Origin: a bacterium
GTDB lineage: Bacteria; Patescibacteria; Paceibacteria; UBA9973; UBA2103
Direction of reading: 5' to 3'
Assembly: GCA_021812925.1 (NCBI GenBank)
Contig: JAKAMK010000020.1
Location: 1-10,159, forward strand
DNA: 10,159 bases
The position numbers and the translations under genes were made by a program. The notes under the pieces were generated by a model. It searched no databases, was not told the DNA's origin, and saw only the letters and a program-made list of their open reading frames with translations. How positions within the stretch are numbered: the first letter of the stretch is position 1; each line of letters opens with the position of its first letter. This document shows, one piece after another, positions 1 through 5,344 of this stretch.

Positions 1-1
1 G

Positions 2-430
2 AATCCGCGCGCACTCTTCGGCGGCGGGCGCTACGACCGGCTCGTCGCACTCTTCGGCGGCGACCCCATCCCCGCCGTCGGCTTCGCGCTCGGCGACGTG
101 ACCTTGGCGGACTTCATCGAAACGCATGGCCTTACGCTTAATACCGGCGCGCGGCTCCCGGAGCTCTACCTCGGCACGCCGGCGCCGGGAGACATTCCGG
201 AAGCGCAGGCGTTCGCCGACACCTTGCGTGCCGAAGGCACGCGCGTCTTCGTGAATCTCACCGAGAAATCGCTCGGCGACCAGGTGAAAGACGCCGTGAA
301 GCGCGGCATCCCCTACTTCGCAGCCTACGGCGCCGACGAGGTGGCGAACAACGCCGTGCGCGTGAAGACCTTAGCGACCAGCGAGGAGACCGCACTTGAA
401 GTATCCGCTATCCCTAATTTCGTTCGGTAA
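2..430 (+). CDS. hisS: Histidyl-tRNA synthetase, C-terminal part (5' truncated by window edge)
   Basis: Class II aminoacyl-tRNA synthetase that charges tRNA-His in the cytoplasm. The frame is open from base 2; 142 codons of the 3' end are present. Residues 7-12 read GGGRYD, the HisRS-specific histidine-binding motif (HisA), followed by LVALFGG and the motif 3 region PAVGFALGDVTL (about residues 24-35). The remainder (about 50-142) resembles the HisRS anticodon-binding domain: beta strand ELYLGTP, then LRAEGTRVFV, then the SLGDQVKDAVKRGIPY helix and the YGADEV turn. The canonical motif 3 has an arginine (GxER) that contacts ATP; here that position reads GDVT, so the arginine is absent. HisZ, the ATP-phosphoribosyltransferase regulatory paralogue, is an alternative, but the intact GGGRYD and the anticodon-binding domain favour a divergent HisRS. 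The stop TAA overlaps the ATG of the next gene, which suggests translational coupling. Confidence 0.88.
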   Translation, partial: NPRALFGGGRYDRLVALFGGDPIPAVGFALGDVTLADFIETHGLTLNTGARLPELYLGTPAPGDIPEAQAFADTLRAEGTRVFVNLTEKSLGDQVKDAVKRGIPYFAAYGADEVANNAVRVKTLATSEETALEVSAIPNFVR

Positions 431-1020
431 TGCACTACATCGTTTTTGACATCGAAAGCATCTCGAAGAGCGGCTTTAACGCACGTGGTCGCGTGGACGT
501 AGAAGACCAGGAGCTGACCCTGCTTGCGCTCTACGACTCTGAAGACGATTCGTACAAGTCCTACCTGCGCGAAGAATTGCCCGAGCTCTGGCCGCTCCTC
601 GAGCGCACCGACCTCTTGATAGGTTACAACTCCGACAATTTCGATATCCCGCTCTTAAACCGCTACTACCCCGGCGACCTCGGGCACATCCGCTCGCTCG
701 ATCTCATGGCTGAAGTGTACGAAACCCTGGGCCGGCGCCTGCGGCTGCAGTCGCTCGCTGAAGCGACCTTGGGCAAAGGCAAGAGCGGCGACGGCCTCAA
801 AGCGCAGGAGTGGTGGGCCGAAGGAAAGATAGAGAAGGTACGCGAATACTGCATTCAAGACGTAAGAGTCACGAAAGAGCTCTTCGATTACGCCCTCGCG
901 CATGGCGTACTCAAATACAAGGACCTGCGCGAGAAGCGCGACATCAAGCTCGACACGACCCACTGGCTCCTTGGCGTGGGCACGACCGCACCGGCCATAA
1001 CCCACACGCTTAAGCTCTAA
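430..1020 (+). CDS. DnaQ-fold / RNase H-like 3'-5' exonuclease (DEDD superfamily)
   Basis: A predicted 196-residue stand-alone 3'-5' exonuclease. The three exonuclease motifs are visible: ExoI as VFDIES with D7 and E9, ExoII as IGYNSDNFDIPLL with D72, and ExoIII as EYCIQDV with Y140 and D144 (the DEDDy pattern). This resembles the YprB/PolB-exonuclease-like RNase H family (RNase_H_2 type) rather than the polymerase III epsilon subunit. All four metal-binding acidic residues appear to be present, so it is probably active on DNA or RNA ends; the substrate is not evident. The start is the ATG at 430, which overlaps the hisS stop (TAATG), with no Shine-Dalgarno sequence; re-initiation by ribosomes finishing hisS is the likely start mechanism. 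The next gene begins 5 bases after its stop, so the three genes are probably one transcript. Confidence 0.87.
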   Translation: MHYIVFDIESISKSGFNARGRVDVEDQELTLLALYDSEDDSYKSYLREELPELWPLLERTDLLIGYNSDNFDIPLLNRYYPGDLGHIRSLDLMAEVYETLGRRLRLQSLAEATLGKGKSGDGLKAQEWWAEGKIEKVREYCIQDVRVTKELFDYALAHGVLKYKDLREKRDIKLDTTHWLLGVGTTAPAITHTLKL

Positions 1021-1025
1021 CTGCC

Positions 1026-1709
1026 ATGAAGCCGTCTACCACTATCCCGCTCGCCATCGTTATCGGCGGCATCATCGTTGCCGCCGCAGTCTACTTTTCC
1101 GTACAACGCGCCGAGCCGTCTACGAGCTCAGGTCAGGGGAATCCCGCAGCCGTCCGTCCTGTAGACGTGAGCGACCACATCCTCGGTAACCCGGCCGCGC
1201 CCGTGAAGATCGTCGAGTATGCCGACTTCGACTGCGAGTACTGCAAGGGATTCGACACGACGCTCCATTCGGTCATCGCAAACGATGCGGGTAAGGGCCA
1301 GGTGGCATGGGTATTCCGCGAGTTTCCACTCACGGAGATTCACCCGACCGCTCTCGAGCAGGCTCGTGCCGCCGAGTGTGCTGCCAAGGTCGGGGGTAAT
1401 GAGGCGTTCTGGAAGTTCGCCGACCTTCTCTACCAGAACCAACCCGCAGACCCTCAGAACTATGGCGCGTATGCCGCACAAGCAGGCATCGGGAGCGACA
1501 CGTTCGCGACCTGTATTGAAAACGCGTCTTCGACCGTGGATGCCGCTATAGAGGCCGACCGTGCGAACGCACTCGCGTCCGGCGCGCTCGGCACGCCGTA
1601 CTCGCTCATTCTCGTCGCTGGCCAGGCACCGGTCGTCATGGATGGCGCCTACAGCTACGCCGCCGTCGAACAGCTCGTGGAGCAAGCACTGCAGTCCGCC
1701 GGTAACTAG
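1026..1709 (+). CDS. Membrane-anchored DsbA-like thiol:disulfide oxidoreductase
   Basis: A 227-residue thioredoxin-fold protein predicted to act outside the cytoplasmic membrane, oxidising or isomerising disulfides in exported proteins. Residues 8-26 (about PLAIVIGGIIVAAAVYFSV) form a hydrophobic signal-anchor. A low-complexity linker (about 27-45) follows, then a DsbA/thioredoxin_4-type domain starting at ILGNPAAPVKIVEYADFDC. The active site is C70-E-Y-C73, and the cis-proline loop is T190-P191 in LGTPYSLIL; FREFPL near 98 is typical of this family. Two extra cysteines (C118, C163) could form a structural disulfide. There is no convincing signal peptidase site, so it is more likely anchored than released. 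No Shine-Dalgarno sequence precedes the ATG. Its TAG stop (1707-1709) is interlocked with the TAG of the convergent helicase gene. DsbA-like proteins with an anchor are also annotated as thioredoxin-domain or disulfide-bond formation proteins; the exact partner cannot be told. Confidence 0.9.
   Translation: MKPSTTIPLAIVIGGIIVAAAVYFSVQRAEPSTSSGQGNPAAVRPVDVSDHILGNPAAPVKIVEYADFDCEYCKGFDTTLHSVIANDAGKGQVAWVFREFPLTEIHPTALEQARAAECAAKVGGNEAFWKFADLLYQNQPADPQNYGAYAAQAGIGSDTFATCIENASSTVDAAIEADRANALASGALGTPYSLILVAGQAPVVMDGAYSYAAVEQLVEQALQSAGN
1116..1139 (+). repeat. Possible degraded copy of a TTCGACAAGCTCAGG-type short interspersed repeat
   Basis: The linker of the DsbA-like protein encodes PSTSSGQG from a stretch containing GAGCTCAGGTCAGGG. 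This resembles a short palindromic repeat that I recall from some bacterial genomes, which reads STSSGQ when it falls in frame. Only one copy is visible here and it has at least two mismatches to the remembered form, so this is a weak call. Confidence 0.2.
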
Positions 1710-4510
1710 TCCTTGAAGAGCTCGAGGAGCGCGTCGTATTCGCTCGCTTCTCCCTTGTGCCACTTTCCTTCGCGCAACTCGCGCACCATGCCGTCGAAGG
1801 CATCGAGCGCTGCTTCCTGCCCTTCCTTGCCGAGCGTAATCGGTACCCGTTTCAATCCGTCTTCCGAGATGCCGATGAGCACCGCTCCCGTAACCGGCTC
1901 CCCATCCGCGGCAAGCAGCGCTGCGTAGAGCGCAAGCTGGCGAACGTACTCCTCGTTCTTGGCGGAGACCGTGCTGCCGGTCTTGAAATCCGCGACCACG
2001 CGCTCGTTCCCGTCCTTGAACACCGCGTCTATCTTCCCAGAAAGCACGACCGGCTCGCCATCCACCTCGCGGGTCATCGAGAAGCTTTGCTCGATATGGA
2101 GTGGCGCACCGAGGCCCGGCAATCCTTCTCGAGAAGCGTCGAGGGAACGTCGCGCCTCGATGCGCAGCTTGTCGAACGTCGCGTCACGCGGAAGAAGCGA
2201 GCGCGCGAACGTGCTCTCAAGCGCCGCATACGCCGCTTCAAGTGGCTCGCCAGCAAGGAGCACGGCAACCGCCGCGTGCACGGCAGAACCGTACGTAAGT
2301 GCTTGCGCGGGCGGCTCCTTGATGCGTAGCACGCGTCGAGCAAAGAACGTCGGCGGTGACTTGATGAACTCGTTTACCGCCGAGGGCGAGATGCCTTCGC
2401 TTACGAGGTACGCGTGGGTGAGTTCCTCGACCTTTGCGGGCGCGTCGATAGCGCAGTGGAGGAGCGGCAACGCCTCGCCCGCCGCTTCCGTTTCCGGGAG
2501 ATTAAGCGGCACAAGACCCGTGAGCGCCCGCTCGCGCCCCGTGGCGCTCTCGTGCGCATACGAGAGGTATGCGTGATCCTTCGCGCGCGTGAGCGCCACA
2601 TAGAAGAGGCGGCGCGCATCGTCAAGCGATTGCGTATGCTCGAACGGCGACGGGATCATGCTGGCCTTCCCTCCTTTTTCCCAGGCCTGTTCGGTCGCGT
2701 CCGGGATGACAACCTCGGCGAATTCCATGCCTTTCGCCTTGTGCACAGTGATGACCGTCACGAACCCTTCGCGCTCGGTTACCGAGACCTTAACGGGAGA
2801 AAGGCCATGTTCGCGCGCCGACAGGAGCGCCTCCATGACCTCTCCGAGACGCGCTCCTTCCGAGAGGAGCGCTGCCTCCTCGAGGTGCTGCATGAGCTTG
2901 CGCACGAGCGCGATGTCGTCGAGATGCTCGGCGTGCGAGAGCAGGTACTCGCGCGCGCCGCTTTCAGCGAAGAGCAAGGAAAAGCATGCAGCGGCAGGCA
3001 AGGAGAGGCTCGCCTTAAGCGCGCGGTCGAGCACCTGTGCGACCTCCGGATACTCTTTCGTGAGGCGCGGCCGGAGGTCCTTATCGCTCGTGGTACGCAG
3101 GAACACCGCGCGCTCCTCTACGGCTATCGGCCACCACGGAGCCAAGAGCGCCTCCCGGAGGCTCCCGGTACGCGTGGGGTCGCCCACGTAGGTGAGGAGC
3201 GCGAACAAGGCGCGCATGACAGGCGTGCCGGTGAGCGAGAGGTCGCCTGCCCGGAGCGTCGCGATGCCCTTGGCGCGAAGCGCCTCGGCGAATACGTCCG
3301 CGGTATCGTTCGTGCGCGCGATGACCGCTATCTCGTGCGCCGGTACGCCCGCAGCTATCCGCGCCTCGATGAGCGTCGCTACCTTCGTACGCTCCTCGAG
3401 CGGGTCCTCTGCAGTGAGCACGGTGACCGCTTCCTTCCCTTTCCCGCGCACTGCTGAAAGCCGCACGTGCTCCCCGGTATCCGCGATGACTTCGTGCGCC
3501 GTGTCGAGGATGCTCTGATACGAACGGAAGGACGACGTGAGTGCGATGGTCGTCGTGCGCGGAAATAGTTCCGTAAAGCTCGAGAAACCTCCGAGGTCCG
3601 CTCCCTGGAACCGATAGATGGCCTGTTTCTCGTCTCCCACGACGAAGAGGTTCGGATGGTCGTCATAGGCGAACAGCTCGAGGAGCTTGTGCTGCAGCGC
3701 GTTCGCATCCTGGTGCTCGTCGGCAAGCACGTACTGGTACCGCTCCTGCAAATCTGCACGTAATTCTTCGTTCGCCCCGATAGCACGGATGGTGCCCGCG
3801 AGCAGGTCCGCGAAGTCTTCGAGTCCGTGTTCGTCTTTGAGTTCCTGGTATTTCTCGAAGACGCGCGCGGCTTCCTCCACTTTATCGAATCGGGCCACCT
3901 TCTCGAGCCCCGCCTTCGTAAGCTCGCCCGCCTTCTCACCGCGCTTGTACTGAAGCGACTCGTCGGAAGCGAGTGCGCGCGCCGCCTCTTTCCCCCACGT
4001 GCGGTACGCCTCAAGCGAGACGTCCTCGCGCACGAGATTGTCATAGAGACGCGCCAAGTCTCCGAGATACGTGTACGGCGCCTTGGCAGGACGCAAGGTA
4101 TCGATAGCTGCCTGGTCGATGGCTGCGCGCATGAGGAGCGTCCCTTCCACGTCGCCCATGAGCCGCCGCTCGCCCTTGTCTATGAATGCTTCCGGGTATT
4201 CGGCGCGCACGAGTTCTGCGAACCCGTGGAAGGTCGTGACGGTCACTTTGCGCGCTGCTTCGCCCACGACGCCGGCAAGCCGGCGTCGCATCGTACGCGC
4301 AGCCGAATCGGTGAACGTGAGCGCGAGAATGGCATCCGGCTTCGCTTGCGTCACGCGCAGGATGTTCGCGATGCGCAGCGTGAGCACGTGCGTCTTCCCC
4401 GTGCCCGGGCCCGCAAGCACCATGACCGGCCCTTCGACCGTATCCACCGCCTGCTTCTGTTCAGGATTGAGCCTCGTATACGCGTCCTCGAACGCCTTGG
4501 TCGTCGGCAT
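1706..4510 (-). CDS. UvrD/Rep-family DNA helicase with C-terminal RecB-like PD-(D/E)XK nuclease domain
   Basis: An ATP-dependent 3'-5' SF1A helicase fused to a nuclease (934 residues), probably acting in double-strand-break end processing or recombinational repair, a one-chain counterpart of AddAB/AdnAB. Helicase motifs in order: Q-motif LNPEQKQAV (14-22), Walker A GPGTGKT (34-40), LTFTDSAA (64-71), TTFHGF (92-97), Walker B DEHQD (264-268), motif III VGDEKQAIYRFQGA (291-304), motif IV-like SSFRS (326-330), motif V TVHKAKGMEF (588-597) and motif VI LFYVALTRAK (635-644). The nuclease domain (about 700-870) shows GSAVH with H745, GKIDAVF with D828, VADFKTG with D841 and K843, and Q858-x3-Y862, the RecB signature. 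The iron-sulfur cysteines of AddB-type nucleases are absent. The ATG at 4510 is preferred over an upstream in-frame extension to 4642 because similarity begins at residue 5-15 and the extension crosses the promoter region. Its last codons converge on the DsbA-like gene. Confidence 0.93.
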   Translation of the reverse strand: MPTTKAFEDAYTRLNPEQKQAVDTVEGPVMVLAGPGTGKTHVLTLRIANILRVTQAKPDAILALTFTDSAARTMRRRLAGVVGEAARKVTVTTFHGFAELVRAEYPEAFIDKGERRLMGDVEGTLLMRAAIDQAAIDTLRPAKAPYTYLGDLARLYDNLVREDVSLEAYRTWGKEAARALASDESLQYKRGEKAGELTKAGLEKVARFDKVEEAARVFEKYQELKDEHGLEDFADLLAGTIRAIGANEELRADLQERYQYVLADEHQDANALQHKLLELFAYDDHPNLFVVGDEKQAIYRFQGADLGGFSSFTELFPRTTTIALTSSFRSYQSILDTAHEVIADTGEHVRLSAVRGKGKEAVTVLTAEDPLEERTKVATLIEARIAAGVPAHEIAVIARTNDTADVFAEALRAKGIATLRAGDLSLTGTPVMRALFALLTYVGDPTRTGSLREALLAPWWPIAVEERAVFLRTTSDKDLRPRLTKEYPEVAQVLDRALKASLSLPAAACFSLLFAESGAREYLLSHAEHLDDIALVRKLMQHLEEAALLSEGARLGEVMEALLSAREHGLSPVKVSVTEREGFVTVITVHKAKGMEFAEVVIPDATEQAWEKGGKASMIPSPFEHTQSLDDARRLFYVALTRAKDHAYLSYAHESATGRERALTGLVPLNLPETEAAGEALPLLHCAIDAPAKVEELTHAYLVSEGISPSAVNEFIKSPPTFFARRVLRIKEPPAQALTYGSAVHAAVAVLLAGEPLEAAYAALESTFARSLLPRDATFDKLRIEARRSLDASREGLPGLGAPLHIEQSFSMTREVDGEPVVLSGKIDAVFKDGNERVVADFKTGSTVSAKNEEYVRQLALYAALLAADGEPVTGAVLIGISEDGLKRVPITLGKEGQEAALDAFDGMVRELREGKWHKGEASEYDALLELFKD

Positions 4511-4520
4511 ATCGTAGCTC

Positions 4521-4529
4521 AGTGTACCA
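4521..4529 (-). promoter_or_regulatory. Extended -10 promoter candidate for the helicase gene
   Basis: On the - strand the sequence reads TGGTACACT, an extended -10 (TGn plus TACACT), ending 10 bases before the helicase ATG. I see no good -35 at 16-18 bases spacing, as expected where an extended -10 compensates. Transcription from it would begin about 3-4 bases before the ATG, giving a nearly leaderless mRNA, which fits the absence of a Shine-Dalgarno sequence. This is a pattern match only. Confidence 0.35.
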
Positions 4530-4595
4530 CTACCCCACGCCCGAGCCTTCGCCCGGACCACGGCATAAACGCTCGCTTTCCTGGGTATAACCCCC

Positions 4596-4624
4596 TTGCA
4601 CGAAGGCCTAGGCAGGCGTAGGAT
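4596..4624 (+). promoter_or_regulatory. Sigma70-like promoter candidate for the 4682 gene
   Basis: TTGCAC (4596-4601), a 17-base spacer and TAGGAT (4619-4624) resemble -35 and -10 boxes with ideal spacing but imperfect hexamers. The predicted start is near 4631, leaving a leader of about 50 bases. The spacer contains the 8-base palindrome GCCTAGGC (4606-4613), which could be an operator half or chance. Confidence 0.35.
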
Positions 4625-4625
4625 T

Positions 4626-4654
4626 GCCCCTGTTGGCGTCAAGGGGGCGCCAAT
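4626..4654 (+). promoter_or_regulatory. Leader hairpin upstream of the 4682 gene
   Basis: TTGGCG (4633-4638) can pair with CGCCAA (4648-4653) over a 9-base loop. GCCCC (4626-4630) can alternatively pair with GGGGC (4644-4648), so the two helices exclude each other. The structure ends 17 bases before the ribosome binding site. It is small and could be incidental. Confidence 0.25.
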
Positions 4655-4671
4655 TCACATGCAGTAGGCTT

Positions 4672-4677
4672 GGGAGG
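4672..4677 (+). promoter_or_regulatory. Shine-Dalgarno GGGAGG deciding the start at 4682
   Basis: GGGAGG lies 4 bases before the ATG at 4682. The spacing is short but acceptable, and it selects this ATG over the in-frame TTG at 4670, which would overlap the motif. It is the only strong anti-16S match seen in front of any gene in the window. Confidence 0.6.
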
Positions 4678-4681
4678 CCAC

Positions 4682-5266
4682 ATGTCGAATACAGTTGCAG
4701 ATGCTCTTTTCTTTTCGATCTCGGACCTCGAACTCTACAAGAAACTCGAATCTCTGAGCCAGGAGTACTTTCCTGACCAGACCTTTGCGTTTCTCGGCAG
4801 CACGTTCGAGGATGCGGCAGACTGGCGTCCTGGGCAAAAGGGCGGTCTTCTGCCGACCTCACGCCTCTTGTGGCGTTGGGTTCACATGAATGAGCGCACG
4901 GAACGCATCTATATTCCCGCCATCAAGAGCGGTAAATTCGATGCGGTCTTCGTGCACGAACTCGGGCGCGAAGCACGGATGTATGCCATCCGGCATCGCG
5001 ACTGCCCGCAGACGCTGCGCTTCCACAAATCACTCGTGGAACAGCGCCTCGTCTCGCAAGGCGGCAAGCCACCGGACGCCTACATCGCCGTCCGTCCGAC
5101 GAACCCGCGTATCGTGAAGGCGGATATGGAATATTTCGCCGACCCGAAACAACGCATCCACTACCTCGAGACGCATTCCGTCACGGAACAGCTTGAAGAG
5201 ATGATAGCGTTCCTCGTGAATGAAATCGCTGCGCGCAGACGCAGCATACGAGTGGCTGTCGCGTGA
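4682..5266 (+). CDS. Hypothetical protein, soluble, unrecognised family
   Basis: A 194-residue protein that I do not recognise. It has no signal peptide, membrane segment or repeat. The sequence is mixed alpha/beta in character and rich in charged and aromatic residues. It has an acidic N-terminal helix (SISDLELYKKLESLSQEYF), a tryptophan pair in a basic segment (SRLLWRWVHMNERTERIYIP), a central GKFDAVFVHELGREARMYAIRHRDCP stretch split here by HEL-x-R-E, and a long C-terminal helix ending in a basic tail (AARRRSIRVAVA). HELGREA is not an HExxH metalloprotease motif, so I draw no enzymatic conclusion. The gene stands alone between the divergent helicase and the convergent hydrogenase-like operon, with its own promoter, leader and Shine-Dalgarno. 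Its first 120 bases are about 47% GC, below the flanking genes, and its initiation signal differs from theirs, which could mean recent acquisition or high expression. Coding status is supported by length, Shine-Dalgarno and terminator placement. Confidence 0.78.
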   Translation: MSNTVADALFFSISDLELYKKLESLSQEYFPDQTFAFLGSTFEDAADWRPGQKGGLLPTSRLLWRWVHMNERTERIYIPAIKSGKFDAVFVHELGREARMYAIRHRDCPQTLRFHKSLVEQRLVSQGGKPPDAYIAVRPTNPRIVKADMEYFADPKQRIHYLETHSVTEQLEEMIAFLVNEIAARRRSIRVAVA

Positions 5267-5289
5267 ACATGCCGGATCGAAAAGGAACA

Positions 5290-5318
5290 GGCCCGCCTGG
5301 CACATTGCCGAGCGGGTC
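5290..5318. terminator. Bidirectional-type terminator hairpin between convergent genes
   Basis: Bases 5290-5302 pair with 5306-5318 over a CAT loop, a 13-position stem with one mismatch and two G-T wobbles and a core of CCCGC against GCGGG. The + strand side is followed by TTTCC and the - strand side by CTGTTCCTTTT, so both T-tracts are weak but present. It lies 23 bases after the + strand hypothetical gene and 26 bases after the end of the - strand operon, where one shared terminator would be expected. Confidence 0.6.
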
Positions 5319-5344
5319 TTTCCATACCTTTTGACCGGAAAATC

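Noticed and set aside
2414..3457. Long + strand open frame (347 codons) opposite the helicase
   Set aside because: Arg/Glu-rich translation with no recognisable domain, lying antisense to conserved helicase motifs; a GC-driven shadow.
4267..4288. Perfect 9-bp hairpin with a 4-base loop inside the helicase gene
   Set aside because: It falls in ordinary codons of a conserved region, is built on the GC-rich palindrome GCCGGC repeated twice, and has no T-tract.
4511..4642. Upstream extension of the helicase to 4642
   Set aside because: It would cover the divergent promoter region, shows no helicase similarity, and the Q-motif already lies 14 residues after the ATG at 4510.
4972..4990. HELGREA in the hypothetical protein as a zinc protease motif
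   Set aside because: It is not HExxH, and no second metal-binding cluster is apparent, so no protease call is justified.
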